This document shows, piece by piece, positions 35,771-45,942 of a stretch of 64,000 nucleotides of DNA. The notes beneath the pieces are model-generated. The model was not told the origin of the DNA. It ran no database searches and saw only the letters and a list, made by a program, of their open reading frames with translations. Position numbers and translations under genes: made by a program. This DNA is from Alteromonas aquimaris (lineage in GTDB: Bacteria; Pseudomonadota; Gammaproteobacteria; Enterobacterales; Alteromonadaceae), in the NCBI RefSeq assembly GCF_026183695.1, contig NZ_JAPFRD010000002.1, positions 116,279 through 180,278 on the forward strand, written 5' to 3'. Every line of letters begins with the position of its first letter. Position 1 is the stretch's first letter.

Positions 35771-36982
35771 TTAACCATGCCGCTTGGCGTAATCTTCCAC
35801 CTGTTTCCACACCCGCAGGACATTCTCGCTGAGAATCTTTTTAATTTCTGGCTCTTTGTATCCACGATCCAATAATCCTTGGATTAGGTTCGGAAAATAG
35901 GATACATCTTTTAGGCCAATCGGCAGTGAGTCACCCACTCCGTCAAAATCTGAACCTAGGCCAACATGTTCAATACCAACCAGTTTAACCACATGGTCAA
36001 TATGGTCTAGCACTTCATCAAGAGTTGAATAAGGATAGGGGTTTTCCTTTCGATATTCAGTTTCAAAATTGGCCAGTTTTTCACTGTCTTTACCTTCTTT
36101 TTTAATCAATGCATTCTGTGCCTTGGCTAAACCGTCTCGCCATTGGCGTGCTTCTTTGGTCACAAAACTCGAACCGAAGTTAATCATGATAACTCCTCCG
36201 TTTTTAGCCAATGCTTTTATCATGTCATCGTCCATATTTCTTTCGAAGCCCGGAGTGAACTTACGGAGTGATGAATGTGAGGCGATGACAGGCGTCTTGG
36301 ACAATTCTAATGTTTGATAGAATGCATCGTCAGAGACGTGGGATATGTCAATTAGCATGCCGATATTATTCATTGCCGGAATGAGTGTTTTGCCGAATGG
36401 GCTTAAGCCTTTCCACTGACGCCGCAAGTCATAGGATGAGTCACTGATATGATTAGATTGAGAGTGAGCCAGAGTAATATACCGTATACCGCGCTCATAA
36501 AAGGTTTGCAGGTTTTTCAGTTCGCCTTGAATAGGCGATCCATTCTCCATCCCCATGGGGAGAGAGATAAGACCTTTGGCAAAGTGATTTTTAACATCAT
36601 CGGTAGTGTAGGCAATGGCAAATTTATCTGGTGCGCGAGCCACAATGGCTTCTACAGAATCAATCAGTTGATGTGCAAGCTGAGTGGAAGCAGCAGAGCC
36701 ATCTAAAGATGCGGGCACATAGATAGACATAAAGGGGGCATTTAAGCCACCTTTTATCGCGCGGGGATAATCAAAATCGCCGTCATCGGTTGCCTGGGTA
36801 ACATCTACCCACTTTTCGCGTAACCGATAGGGGACATCAATGTGACCATCTACAATTATGGTATTTTTGGCAATGGCCGTGGCTTGTTTGCTCACGGTAA
36901 CGGTGGCCATTGCAACCTGAGAGCAAACTAATAATGCGCTTGCTGTAATAAAACAAATTTTATTCACTACAACTCTCTCCAA
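35771..36982 (-). CDS. Membrane dipeptidase (peptidase family M19)
   Basis: A 403-residue secreted zinc dipeptidase; signal peptide about 1-26 (ending VAMAT). Metal-binding and family motifs: DGHIDVPY (about residues 45-52), the HSQSNHISDSS region (about 177-187), DISHVSD (about 217-223), the PVIASHSS motif (about 236-243) and VGLGSDFDGVG (about 340-350). M19 enzymes hydrolyse dipeptides, sometimes with D-residues. In the first motif isoleucine replaces the common asparagine (DGHND); the metal ligands H and D are kept. It is transcribed alone, divergent from the SapC-like gene. Confidence 0.9.
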   Translation of the reverse strand: MERVVVNKICFITASALLVCSQVAMATVTVSKQATAIAKNTIIVDGHIDVPYRLREKWVDVTQATDDGDFDYPRAIKGGLNAPFMSIYVPASLDGSAASTQLAHQLIDSVEAIVARAPDKFAIAYTTDDVKNHFAKGLISLPMGMENGSPIQGELKNLQTFYERGIRYITLAHSQSNHISDSSYDLRRQWKGLSPFGKTLIPAMNNIGMLIDISHVSDDAFYQTLELSKTPVIASHSSLRKFTPGFERNMDDDMIKALAKNGGVIMINFGSSFVTKEARQWRDGLAKAQNALIKKEGKDSEKLANFETEYRKENPYPYSTLDEVLDHIDHVVKLVGIEHVGLGSDFDGVGDSLPIGLKDVSYFPNLIQGLLDRGYKEPEIKKILSENVLRVWKQVEDYAKRHG

Positions 36983-37238
36983 CTCGTTGTTAATCTTGCT
37001 AAGCGTAAGGGATTCAGAAAGTTACTACAATAGAATGTGTAAAAAACCGTCATAAGAAAAAAGCGACTAACATTTTGGCAACACTGCCCCGTGACTTGAG
37101 AAAAAAAATAAGCCATACTGCCCGCCAGATCCCCCGTACAGATGTCGGGCGGGCGTAAAATAAATGGCGAAGTTTTCATCTTAGTGGGTTGGTCATGCAA
37201 CCTGCCATTCGCCGAATAAGAGAAATTGGAAATAAATT

Positions 37239-38006
37239 ATGGCAGCTAACTATATCCCACTGGATAAAGAAAAACATAAAGATCTCAAAATCGCGTCTCA
37301 ACATGCGTTTGAGTTCGCACAGAATACGCATCTTGCAGCAGCATCAATTAAAGAATTTGCACGATTAGCCAGTGCAATGCCGGTGGTATTCATCAAAGAT
37401 CCAAAAAGCGAGCGTCTTCACGTGGTAGCAATGCTGGGTGTGGAACAGGCGCAGAACTTATATTTGTCTGACGGACAATGGCAAGCCTCACACGTACCTA
37501 TGAACATTCTTCGTTATCCGTTTGATGTTCGCCCTGATGGCGATAAATTGGGCGTGTTTATTGACGAAAACAGTGCTCTTTTCACTGAAGATGGCTTACC
37601 CCTTTTTAATGAAGAGGGTGAGGCGACTGATTTTCTCAAGAATCGTCAGCAGTTTTTGGCTGACCTGGCTAATAGCGAACTGACCACACAGCGATTCGTG
37701 AAGCAAATTAGTGAGCTGGATTTACTGGAAGCGATCCGTATACGCGTCAGCTATGAGGACGGTACCCAACGCAATGTCACCGGCATGATGAGTATCAGTG
37801 AACAAAAGCTGATTGAATTAGATGGGGACAAAGTGGTTGAACTTCATAAAGCAGGCTTTATGGGTGCTATCTACGCGATGATGATGTCACTTGGGCAGTT
37901 AAACCGTCTTATCGAGCTGTCTAAAAATACAGCGAACCCAATTGTTAATATGCAAATTGGTGCTGAGCCAGAGCAAGATGAGAAAGCAGAATCAGCCGAA
38001 CAATAA
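37239..38006 (+). CDS. SapC family protein
   Basis: A 255-residue soluble protein matching the SapC family (named after a Campylobacter surface-layer locus): SAMPVVFIKDP near residues 44-54, then the conserved LRYPFDVRPD (about 90-99), TEDGLPLFNEEGEAT (about 114-128) and the C-terminal FMGAIYAMMMSLGQLNRL. The role is unknown in proteobacteria; members often sit near TonB receptors and sugar genes, which is not the case here. A GC-rich inverted repeat (GCCCGCC / GGCGGGC at 37120 and 37148) lies upstream. A good terminator follows. Confidence 0.85.
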   Translation: MAANYIPLDKEKHKDLKIASQHAFEFAQNTHLAAASIKEFARLASAMPVVFIKDPKSERLHVVAMLGVEQAQNLYLSDGQWQASHVPMNILRYPFDVRPDGDKLGVFIDENSALFTEDGLPLFNEEGEATDFLKNRQQFLADLANSELTTQRFVKQISELDLLEAIRIRVSYEDGTQRNVTGMMSISEQKLIELDGDKVVELHKAGFMGAIYAMMMSLGQLNRLIELSKNTANPIVNMQIGAEPEQDEKAESAEQ

Positions 38007-38036
38007 GTTAATAGCGTAAAACGAGATACATATTGG

Positions 38037-38070
38037 GCGAAAGGCAAATCATGCTTTTCGCTTTTTTTTT
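38037..38070 (+). terminator. Intrinsic terminator of the SapC-like gene
   Basis: GCGAAAGGC (38037-38045) pairs with GCTTTTCGC (38053-38061) around a seven-base loop and is followed by nine T residues. It separates the SapC-like gene from the dcw cluster. Confidence 0.88.
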
Positions 38071-38305
38071 ATCCCACCACTATGATTCCAATTTCTGGGC
38101 TATAGAAATGCCGACGTTTCACTTTTAATCCGAACCAATCTATGCCCCCGAAATACGGCAGACGAGTAGACCCAACATTTAATCTAATATCTTTATCCCA
38201 TTTTGCTCATTATTTTCCCAGTCAAATTCAGTGACTTCACTGAAACTACTGTATGCAATAACAGTTATAAGCCAAGAAATACGTGGGGTTGAGCAGAATT
38301 TTTTC

Positions 38306-38335
38306 TTGACAGTGGGGCAAGGTGGTACCTAAACT
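38306..38335 (+). promoter_or_regulatory. Predicted dcw promoter (Pmra)
   Basis: A consensus -35 box TTGACA (38306-38311) is followed after 18 bases by TAAACT (38330-38335). Transcription would begin around 38342, giving a leader of about 100 bases ahead of mraZ. It corresponds in position to the mra promoter that drives the first genes of the dcw cluster in E. coli. Confidence 0.65.
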
Positions 38336-38343
38336 GTCAATCA

Positions 38344-38368
38344 GTGGGTAAAAGTGGCAAATTGTGGA
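38344..38368 (+). promoter_or_regulatory. Triple MraZ-binding box
   Basis: Three direct repeats GTGGG, GTGGC and GTGGA begin at 38344, 38354 and 38364, each separated by five bases, so the period is exactly ten. Known MraZ sites are TGGGN repeats with five-base spacers between the promoter and mraZ. The site begins at the predicted transcription start and should let MraZ repress its own operon. Only the first box matches TGGG; the others have one change. More GTGGGG copies lie at 38283 and 38312. Confidence 0.7.
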
Positions 38369-38445
38369 TCGATTAGCAAATTACTACAAACCAGCACACA
38401 CACGACTAGAAAAACAGCAGCATCAAAATATAAAAGGCTAGGGGA

Positions 38446-38904
38446 ATGTTCCGCGGCGCTAATGCAATCAATCTTGACACAAAGGGTAGGCTGGCAATAC
38501 CAACAAAATACCGTCAGCCACTGCTTGATGATTGCAACGGACAACTGGTTTGTACAATCGACACCCAGCAAAGCTGTTTGCTACTTTACCCACTTCCCGA
38601 ATGGGAAGAAATCGAGCTGAAACTCAGCAAATTCTCCAGTATGGTTCCCGCCGAACGTCGTATGCAACGTCTCTTACTAGGTTATGCCACTGAAGCTGAA
38701 ATGGATAAAAACGGCCGCTTCGTGCTGCCTGCACCTTTGCGTCTGCATGCTGGTCTGGAAAAAGAAGTTATGCTGGTGGGTCAGCTGAACAAGTTTGAAG
38801 TATGGAGTGCAGACAACTGGGCTGGTCAAATTGAACATGATATGGAAGCTGAACGTGAAGGTAATTTTGAACTTACTGAACGTTTACAGGACTTTTCATT
38901 ATGA
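38446..38904 (+). CDS. mraZ: Transcriptional regulator MraZ
   Basis: A 152-residue protein, same length as E. coli MraZ, with two AbrB-like half domains: the start [19 protein letters not shown] and the second repeat [19 protein letters not shown] (shortened: DKNGRFVLP). It forms a ring that binds repeated boxes ahead of its own gene and represses the dcw operon. It is the first gene of the cluster; its stop overlaps the rsmH start (ATGA). The ribosome-binding site is AAGG about eight bases from the ATG. Confidence 0.96.
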   Translation: MFRGANAINLDTKGRLAIPTKYRQPLLDDCNGQLVCTIDTQQSCLLLYPLPEWEEIELKLSKFSSMVPAERRMQRLLLGYATEAEMDKNGRFVLPAPLRLHAGLEKEVMLVGQLNKFEVWSADNWAGQIEHDMEAEREGNFELTERLQDFSL

Positions 38905-39836
38905 GCGCGCCACTATCGCATGCATCGGTACTCCTCAATGAGTGTATCGATGCCTTAGCTATCGATCCCAACGGGATTTACGTAGACGCCACCTTTGGTC
39001 GTGGTGGACACTCACGCGCGATTCTCGAACAATTGTCACAGCAGGGGCGACTGATTGCATTTGATCGCGATCCGCAGGCAATTGAAGCGGCTAAGTCGCT
39101 GGCCGATGATCCTCGTTTTACTATCGTCCATCGTCCGTTTGCTGAAATGGCTGAAGCTCTTCACGAACGTAATCTTGCGGGACAAATCGATGGTGTGCTG
39201 ATGGACTTAGGGGTGTCTTCGCCACAGCTGGATGATGCCGAACGTGGTTTTAGCTTTCTGCGTGATGGCCCCCTGGATATGCGCATGGATACCACGCGTG
39301 GACAAAGCGCGGCGCAGTGGTTAGCGCAGGCAGAAGAACAGGATATTGCACAGGTTATTAAGGAATTTGGCGAAGAAAAATTTGGTAAACGCATTGCACA
39401 CGCCATTGTTAATCAACGGAAACACACTCCTATCGAGCGCACCCTGCAATTAGCACAGCTTATCGATGAGGCGGTGCCGGTAAAAGACAAATTTAAGCAT
39501 CCGGCCACTCGTGCCTTTCAGGGCATTCGCATTTATATCAATGCCGAACTCGATCAACTCCGTCAAGGACTTAAAGCTGCGACCGCTGTGCTTAAATCTG
39601 GCGGGGTGTTGGCTGTTATCTCTTTCCATTCTTTAGAAGACAGGTTGGTAAAACGCTTCATTAAAGAACAAAGCAAAGGAAAATCAGTACCTGCGGGCCT
39701 TCCCATTACGCAGGCTGAGATTGATGCCGACAAAGTGCTAAAGGCTATTAGTAAAGCCATTAAACCCAGTCAGGCAGAAATAGAAAGAAATGTGCGGGCA
39801 AGAAGCTCCGTACTCAGGGTGGCGCAGAAGCTATGA
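38901..39836 (+). CDS. rsmH: 16S rRNA m4C1402 methyltransferase RsmH
   Basis: A 311-residue enzyme (formerly MraW) methylating N4 of C1402 in the ribosomal P site. S-adenosylmethionine loop [14 protein letters not shown] (about residues 29-42), then [18 protein letters not shown] (about 102-119), [12 protein letters not shown] (about 206-217) and [10 protein letters not shown] (about 244-253). Length equals the family's. It overlaps mraZ and ftsL by four bases each. Confidence 0.97.
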   Translation: MSAPLSHASVLLNECIDALAIDPNGIYVDATFGRGGHSRAILEQLSQQGRLIAFDRDPQAIEAAKSLADDPRFTIVHRPFAEMAEALHERNLAGQIDGVLMDLGVSSPQLDDAERGFSFLRDGPLDMRMDTTRGQSAAQWLAQAEEQDIAQVIKEFGEEKFGKRIAHAIVNQRKHTPIERTLQLAQLIDEAVPVKDKFKHPATRAFQGIRIYINAELDQLRQGLKAATAVLKSGGVLAVISFHSLEDRLVKRFIKEQSKGKSVPAGLPITQAEIDADKVLKAISKAIKPSQAEIERNVRARSSVLRVAQKL

Positions 39837-40162
39837 GCAAAACTGACAAGTCATCCTCGACTAACTTCAATTTACTGCTGATTTTAATCAGCGATCTCAC
39901 CCGCAATAAACTGCGGGTTTTGTTGTATTTAATGGTTATTGTCAGTGCGTTTGCGGTGATTTTAAGTACCCATAGCAATCGGCAGCAAATCATCGCACTG
40001 GAACAACAAATGCAGGAAAAAGATGCGCTGGATGTGCAGTGGCGCAATCTGGTGCTGGAACAACGTGCACTGACCGAGCATAACCGCATTGAAGCGTTGG
40101 TCGAAAAGCATTTGAACATGCGTAGGCCTACTGTCGACGAAGAAGTGGTGGTGCGTTTCTGA
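39833..40162 (+). CDS. ftsL: Cell division protein FtsL
   Basis: A 109-residue bitopic protein: short cytoplasmic part, one membrane helix ([17 protein letters not shown], about residues 29-45), then a periplasmic coiled coil ([32 protein letters not shown], here in shortened form [13 protein letters not shown]). FtsL joins FtsB and FtsQ and activates FtsWI septal synthesis. It is slightly shorter than E. coli FtsL (121). It overlaps rsmH by four bases, and its stop shares one base with the ftsI start. Confidence 0.93.
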   Translation: MSKTDKSSSTNFNLLLILISDLTRNKLRVLLYLMVIVSAFAVILSTHSNRQQIIALEQQMQEKDALDVQWRNLVLEQRALTEHNRIEALVEKHLNMRRPTVDEEVVVRF

Positions 40163-41934
40163 TGACTATTGTAATCCGCTCAGCAAATAAACGCACTGGT
40201 GCGAAACAAAACGTGACACCCTCCCTGGTGCACTGGCGGTTTGTGGTCGTCCTACTTGCCATTATTTTAGTTTTTACTGGTCTGGCGGTGCGCGCGGCAT
40301 ATATCCAGGTCATTTCGCCGGATAATCTTATTCAGCAAGGCGATAACCGCACTTTACGGACCCGTAATATGCCAAGCTATCGTGGATTGATTACTGACCG
40401 GAACGGGGTAGAACTGGCGGTGAGCGTACCGGTTCGTGCCATTTATGCCGACCCTAAAATTATTCATCAGCAAGATGGATTATCGAAAACCCGCCGCTGG
40501 AAAGCCTTAGCCGAGGTTTTGGGGCAGGACGTCGAATCGTTGCGTAGCAAAGTAAGTAATCCATCACGCCGTTTTGTGTACCTGCAACGTCAAGTTTCTC
40601 CAGCAATGGCGGAATACGTTGAAGAACTTAAAATTCCTGGTATTTATCTTCGCCAGGAAAGTCGTCGTTATTATCCGAATGGTGAGGTTACCGCGCAACT
40701 CATTGGTATTACCGATGTGGATGACAATGGTATCGAAGGTCTTGAAAGACTCTACAACGACTGGTTAACAGGTACGCCCGGCTCTCGGGTTATTCGCCGT
40801 GATGCCAAGGGGCGTCAGGTGGAAATTTTACAGTCGGAAGCGGGAGAGGCTGCCGGCACCGTTCAGCTAACCATCGATCAGCGTATCCAGGCGTTAGCCT
40901 ACCGTGAAATTAAAGAAGCAATGCTGTATTACAAAGCTACGTCTGCATCGGCTTTGGTAGTCGATGTGGAAAGTGGCGACATTCTTGCGATGGTCAATGC
41001 CCCTTCATTTAATCCTAACGATCGCGATAATGTCTCGCCTCATCGCATGCGCAACCGGGTCATCACCGATGCCTTTGAGCCCGGCTCATCGTTGAAGCCC
41101 CTAGCGGTATTGGCGGCGTTAGAATTTGGTGAGACCAAAGTGGGCGATATCGTTGATACTTCACCGGGTTGGATGCGTTTGGGGGGGAGCTTGGTGAAGG
41201 ATTTTCGCAACTACGGGAAACTTTCGCTCGAAGAAATCATTCAACATTCCAGTAATATGGGAACATCTAAACTGGCCTTATCTGTACCCAAGAACTTTTT
41301 GCTGGACACCTATTACAACCTTGGTTTAATGACTGATACGGGCACCAATATACCCGGTGAGGCAAACGGCATATTTCATGAACGTAGCCGCTGGTCTGAA
41401 TTCGAATTAGCTACCTTATCATTTGGTTACGGTATTTCTGTGACCACAGCACAGCTGGCCCGTATGTACGCTACATTGGCGAATGGCGGCATCAAGCGTC
41501 CGTTAAATATTGTTCATAAACCACAGTCGACCAGCTGGAAACCTCAGGAAGAGAGGGTCATCAGCGAACATAATGCCAAAGCAATTATCGATATGATGGA
41601 AAGTGTGACGCAGGAAGATGGCTCGGGTAAAAAAGCAAAAGTGCAAGGCTACCGCGTGGCCGGAAAAACGGGCACGAGTCGAAAAGCGGTTGCCGGAGGC
41701 TACGGGGAAGAATACGTAAACATTTTTGCCGGATTAGCGCCTCTGACTAACCCAAGGCTGGTCACCATCGTACTTATTAATGAGCCGGGTGGTGATCTTT
41801 ACCATGCCGGTGATACAGCCGCCCCCGTATTTTCTAAAATTATGGGGGGAGCCCTTCAACTGATGAATGTGCCGCCTGATGATCGTCAGGTTACTTCAAC
41901 ACAGTGGTTAAAAGGAGCGGGCAATGGTAGTTAG
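40162..41934 (+). CDS. ftsI: Septal transpeptidase FtsI (PBP3)
   Basis: A 590-residue class B penicillin-binding protein that cross-links septal peptidoglycan. N-terminal membrane anchor at about 25-47, pedestal domain, then the transpeptidase: SxxK as SSLK in EPGSSLKP (about residue 310), SxN as SSN in HSSNMG (about 362-364) and KTGT in VAGKTGTS (about 500). Length equals E. coli FtsI (588). It works with FtsW. It overlaps murE by 11 bases. Confidence 0.97.
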   Translation: MTIVIRSANKRTGAKQNVTPSLVHWRFVVVLLAIILVFTGLAVRAAYIQVISPDNLIQQGDNRTLRTRNMPSYRGLITDRNGVELAVSVPVRAIYADPKIIHQQDGLSKTRRWKALAEVLGQDVESLRSKVSNPSRRFVYLQRQVSPAMAEYVEELKIPGIYLRQESRRYYPNGEVTAQLIGITDVDDNGIEGLERLYNDWLTGTPGSRVIRRDAKGRQVEILQSEAGEAAGTVQLTIDQRIQALAYREIKEAMLYYKATSASALVVDVESGDILAMVNAPSFNPNDRDNVSPHRMRNRVITDAFEPGSSLKPLAVLAALEFGETKVGDIVDTSPGWMRLGGSLVKDFRNYGKLSLEEIIQHSSNMGTSKLALSVPKNFLLDTYYNLGLMTDTGTNIPGEANGIFHERSRWSEFELATLSFGYGISVTTAQLARMYATLANGGIKRPLNIVHKPQSTSWKPQEERVISEHNAKAIIDMMESVTQEDGSGKKAKVQGYRVAGKTGTSRKAVAGGYGEEYVNIFAGLAPLTNPRLVTIVLINEPGGDLYHAGDTAAPVFSKIMGGALQLMNVPPDDRQVTSTQWLKGAGNGS

Positions 41935-43453
41935 TGCTTTCGTTCAAAGTACCCGTGCGTTAATGGCTAAGTTCGGTGTGGACGCACCGGATATTCGTAT
42001 TTCCGGGTTAACCTTAGATAGCCGCGAAGTTACCACGCGGCTGGCTTTTGTCGCCATTAAAGGACATGCCCTAGATGGCAGGGATTTTATTCCCCAGGCA
42101 ATTAGCCTTGGCGCCAAGGTGATCCTGGCGCAAACTGAGGATCCGGCTCAACATGGCCATCTGGAAATGCGTGGCAGCAGTGTGATTATTTCTCTGTTTG
42201 ATTTACCTGAAATGGTCTCCTCATTGGCTGCGGCGTTTTACGATTATCCGGCGCAAAAAATGTCCACGATTGCGGTCACTGGTACTAACGGTAAAACGTC
42301 AGTGGTACAGTTGGCTACGCAGTTGAAATCAATGCTGGGTACGCGCAGTGGCGCTATTGGTACATTGGGCTACGGGTTATACGAAGGGCGTGACACCGAA
42401 TATACACCGGCACCTGATGGCACGACCACCCCAGACCCTATTCGCATTCAGTACATATTGGCTGAATTTGTCCAATTAGATGCTGGCCAGGCCGCGTTCG
42501 AAGCGTCGTCGCATGCGATTGTGCAGGGACGGATCAATCAGGTAAAAACTGACATAGCAGTCTTCACCAATTTAAGTCGCGATCACTTAGATTATCACGC
42601 TTCAATGGAAGACTACGCGCAGGCTAAACGCCAACTTCTCAAGCAGAGGGGATTGCACACTATTGTGCTTAATGCGCAGGATCAGGAAAGCCAAAACTGG
42701 AAAAGATTTGCTGACAGTCACATCAAAATCATCTGGACCGGTGTCGGTGAAATAGACTCGCAGATTACCTCACAAAGCCACTGTATTGCCACTAATGTGC
42801 GTTATCATGCACAGGGTAGTAGCTTTACCTTACAAAGCAGCTGGGGAAGTGCTGACGTCAGTATTCCGCTGTTGGGAACGTTCAATATTTACAATAGCTT
42901 AAGTGCCGTGGCTGCATTATTGGCACAGGGTGAAAGGTTTGAAGAAATTGTTCAGGTAATGGGAAAAGTTCACCCTGTTGCCGGCCGTATGGAAATCTTT
43001 TCCTTTGCTCAGGCAGGGAATGTCGTGGTGGATTATGCGCATACGCCTGATGCCTTGGAGAAAGTATTAACCAGTGCCAAGCAACATGCCCAGGGTATCA
43101 TTTGGTGTGTGTTTGGATGTGGCGGCGACAGAGATAAAGGCAAGCGCCCCTTGATGGGGAAAGTGGCTGAACTACATGCTGATCGTATCGTGATTACCAC
43201 TGACAACAGTCGATCAGAAAAGCCGGCCGATATTGCACAGGATATTAAACAGGGTTTGCAGAAGCCTGAAAACGCAGTGTTTGAAGCAGATCGCGAAAAG
43301 GCCATTCGTTTCTGTCTGCAGAACAGTAAACCCGGCGATTTAATTGTGGTCGCTGGAAAAGGCCACGAAGATTATCAAATTATTGGTGACAATCGCACCG
43401 ATTATAACGAGCGAGCAGTAATAGCCCGGTTACAACAGGAGTACAGCACATGA
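41924..43453 (+). CDS. murE: UDP-MurNAc-tripeptide synthetase MurE
   Basis: A 509-residue Mur ligase adding the third stem residue to UDP-MurNAc-L-Ala-D-Glu. ATP loop GTNGKTS (about residues 120-126), the carbamylated-lysine region and FTNLSRDHLDYH (about 207-218). The motif that selects meso-diaminopimelate, normally DNPR, reads DNSR here (in TTDNSRSEKPAD). The position and the kept arginine still suggest diaminopimelate use, as in nearly all gammaproteobacteria. It overlaps murF by four bases (ATGA). Confidence 0.95.
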   Translation: MVVSAFVQSTRALMAKFGVDAPDIRISGLTLDSREVTTRLAFVAIKGHALDGRDFIPQAISLGAKVILAQTEDPAQHGHLEMRGSSVIISLFDLPEMVSSLAAAFYDYPAQKMSTIAVTGTNGKTSVVQLATQLKSMLGTRSGAIGTLGYGLYEGRDTEYTPAPDGTTTPDPIRIQYILAEFVQLDAGQAAFEASSHAIVQGRINQVKTDIAVFTNLSRDHLDYHASMEDYAQAKRQLLKQRGLHTIVLNAQDQESQNWKRFADSHIKIIWTGVGEIDSQITSQSHCIATNVRYHAQGSSFTLQSSWGSADVSIPLLGTFNIYNSLSAVAALLAQGERFEEIVQVMGKVHPVAGRMEIFSFAQAGNVVVDYAHTPDALEKVLTSAKQHAQGIIWCVFGCGGDRDKGKRPLMGKVAELHADRIVITTDNSRSEKPADIAQDIKQGLQKPENAVFEADREKAIRFCLQNSKPGDLIVVAGKGHEDYQIIGDNRTDYNERAVIARLQQEYST

Positions 43454-44853
43454 TAAAAACAAAGCTGTCATGGATTGCGCAACAAACTAATGGTCGACTG
43501 GAAGGTCAAGATTGTGATGTATCAAATATCAGTACTGATACCCGCACATTGCAACACGGTGACATCTATCTGGCCTTGGTTGGCGATAATTATAATGGTC
43601 ATGCATTTGTACAGAATGCAAAAAACGCCGGGGCCATCGCCGTTATAGCCAGTGAGAGAATAAACACTGATCTGCCTGTAGTTTACGTCAAAGATACTAA
43701 ACTCGCGTTGGGAGAGCTCGGTGCCGCTGTAAAGCGTGAAGTGAATCCTAAAACCATTGCTATAACGGGAAGCTCAGGCAAAACCACTGTTAAAGAAATG
43801 ACCGCTGCCATTTTATCTCGGCGCGGAAATGTACTGGCCACGCAAGGCAACTTTAACAATGATATTGGTGTGCCATTAACATTACTTCGTTTAGAGCCGC
43901 ACCATGATTTTGCCGTAATGGAGTTAGGGGCAAACCATTTAGGTGAAATCGCCTACACCACCAATCTGGTTAAGCCAGATGTTGCCACCATAGTAAATGC
44001 AGCAGCTTCCCATTTAGAAGGTTTTGGTAGTCTGCTGGGGGTGGCGCGTGCGAAAAGCGAAATTTTCAAGGGGCTTGATGAGCATGGCGTAGCTATCCTG
44101 AATGTCGATAGTCAGTTCGCCAATTTTTGGAAGGGTAAACTTCGCTACAATAACGTACTCACGTTTTCACCAGACCAACAAAATGAAGCGGATTTCACCG
44201 CTCAGGAAATTACGATAGGTTTGAATGGTTGCGCTGAATTCGAACTCCTCTGCCCTCAGGGGCAAGTATCTATCCAACTTAACATCCCCGGCATCCACAA
44301 TGTGGGTAATGCTCTGGTCGCCGCTGCCCTTGCGCTGCAGGTGGGTGCTACCCTGGATGATGTCCGCGATGGCCTGCTCAATATGGCGCAGGTAAAGGGG
44401 CGCTTGAACGTTAAAATGCTGACCAGCCAGGTTCGCCTGCTGGATGACACTTACAACGCGAATGTGGCCTCGGTATCGGCGGCAATTGATACGTTAGCCA
44501 GTTTCTCAGGCAAGCGCGTGCTGATTCTAGGGGATATGGCTGAGCTCGGAGAAAAAGCGCGGTTTTATCACGAGCAGGTAGGTCAATACGCGCTGGATAA
44601 AGGAATTGATACCATCATTACCCTTGGCGTTTTAAGTCAATGTGCCAGCGCAGTATTCGGTCCGAACGGGTACCATTTCAGTGATATCGACAGCTTGATT
44701 GATAACCTGGAGAACACGCTATCCTTCGAACAACGTGATATCTCGATACTGGTGAAAGGTTCGCGCAGCTCAAGAATGGAAAGGGTTGTGACTGCTATTG
44801 AGGAATCTCCGGTGGGAAAGCTTGATCGCCGTCGGGAGCGTATTGCATGCTAA
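43450..44853 (+). CDS. murF: UDP-MurNAc-pentapeptide synthetase MurF
   Basis: A 467-residue Mur ligase adding D-Ala-D-Ala to the tripeptide precursor. ATP loop [11 protein letters not shown] (about residues 106-116), [13 protein letters not shown] (about 135-147), [13 protein letters not shown] (about 157-169) and the [12 protein letters not shown] region (about 330-341). Length is close to E. coli MurF (452). It overlaps mraY by seven bases. Confidence 0.96.
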   Translation: MIKTKLSWIAQQTNGRLEGQDCDVSNISTDTRTLQHGDIYLALVGDNYNGHAFVQNAKNAGAIAVIASERINTDLPVVYVKDTKLALGELGAAVKREVNPKTIAITGSSGKTTVKEMTAAILSRRGNVLATQGNFNNDIGVPLTLLRLEPHHDFAVMELGANHLGEIAYTTNLVKPDVATIVNAAASHLEGFGSLLGVARAKSEIFKGLDEHGVAILNVDSQFANFWKGKLRYNNVLTFSPDQQNEADFTAQEITIGLNGCAEFELLCPQGQVSIQLNIPGIHNVGNALVAAALALQVGATLDDVRDGLLNMAQVKGRLNVKMLTSQVRLLDDTYNANVASVSAAIDTLASFSGKRVLILGDMAELGEKARFYHEQVGQYALDKGIDTIITLGVLSQCASAVFGPNGYHFSDIDSLIDNLENTLSFEQRDISILVKGSRSSRMERVVTAIEESPVGKLDRRRERIAC

Positions 44854-45929
44854 TTTGGCTAGCTGACTGGCTAACCCAGTACGAATCGGGGTTCAACGTA
44901 TTTTCGTATCTGACTATGCGAGCAATTTTAAGCACCCTGACGGCGTTGCTTATCGCTATTATTATTGGCCCCAAAATGATTCGCGCATTACAACGTATGC
45001 AGATTGGGCAAACCGTGCGCGATGATGGCCCGCAAAGCCATCTTTCTAAAGCGGGCACGCCCACGATGGGTGGGTTACTGATACTCTCTGCAATTGTTAC
45101 CAGTGTGCTGTTATGGGCGGATTTAACTAACCGATATGTGTTGGTGACGTTAAGTGTCGTCATTGGCTATGGCATAATTGGTTTTGTTGACGACTACCGC
45201 AAAGTTATTCGTAAAGATCCTAAGGGACTCATCGCTCGCTGGAAATATTTTTGGCAGTCTATCATTGCCATTGGCGTCGCCCTTTATCTCTACAGCTCTG
45301 CCGTGTTGCCGTCCGAAACTGCATTATTGGTGCCGTTCTTCAAGAATGTGATGCCCCAACTCGGAATGTTCTATCTGATCATCGTATATTTTGCGGTGGT
45401 GGGCACCAGCAACGCGGTGAATCTGACAGACGGTTTGGATGGCTTAGCTATCGTTCCTACCATTCTGGTCGCAGGCGCTTTTGCGATTTTTGCATACGTT
45501 ACCGGCCATGTGAACTTCTCTTCGTATCTGAATATTCCGCACATCCCAATGACCAGTGAGTTAGTCATAGTGTGCACCGCTATTGTTGGTGCCGGGCTGG
45601 GATTTTTATGGTTTAACACTTATCCAGCACAAGTATTCATGGGCGATGTGGGCTCTTTGGCATTGGGAGGAACGTTAGGAATTCTCGCTGTGCTGGTAAG
45701 GCAAGAGATTGTCTTGATTATCATGGGCGGCGTTTTTGTAATGGAAACCCTGTCGGTGATCCTGCAGGTGGGCTCATTTAAACTGCGTGGAAAACGTATC
45801 TTTAGGATGGCGCCTATTCATCACCATTTCGAACTAAAAGGGTGGCCTGAGCCACGGGTGATTGTGCGTTTTTGGATCATGTCGCTGATATTGGTGTTAG
45901 TCGGTTTGGCAACACTTAAACTACGGTAA
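44847..45929 (+). CDS. mraY: Phospho-MurNAc-pentapeptide translocase MraY
   Basis: A 360-residue membrane enzyme, same length as E. coli MraY, with about ten helices. It transfers phospho-MurNAc-pentapeptide to undecaprenyl phosphate to form lipid I. Motifs: GTPTMGG (about residues 71-77), the catalytic VDDYRK (about 114-119), [10 protein letters not shown] (about 192-201), [12 protein letters not shown] (about 263-274) and [13 protein letters not shown] (about 319-331). Confidence 0.98.
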   Translation: MLIWLADWLTQYESGFNVFSYLTMRAILSTLTALLIAIIIGPKMIRALQRMQIGQTVRDDGPQSHLSKAGTPTMGGLLILSAIVTSVLLWADLTNRYVLVTLSVVIGYGIIGFVDDYRKVIRKDPKGLIARWKYFWQSIIAIGVALYLYSSAVLPSETALLVPFFKNVMPQLGMFYLIIVYFAVVGTSNAVNLTDGLDGLAIVPTILVAGAFAIFAYVTGHVNFSSYLNIPHIPMTSELVIVCTAIVGAGLGFLWFNTYPAQVFMGDVGSLALGGTLGILAVLVRQEIVLIIMGGVFVMETLSVILQVGSFKLRGKRIFRMAPIHHHFELKGWPEPRVIVRFWIMSLILVLVGLATLKLR

Positions 45930-45942
45930 AAGTAAACGATAA

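Noticed and set aside
44795..45163. Minus-strand frames inside the dcw cluster
   Set aside because: They are antisense shadows of murF/mraY and the other strongly conserved plus-strand genes.
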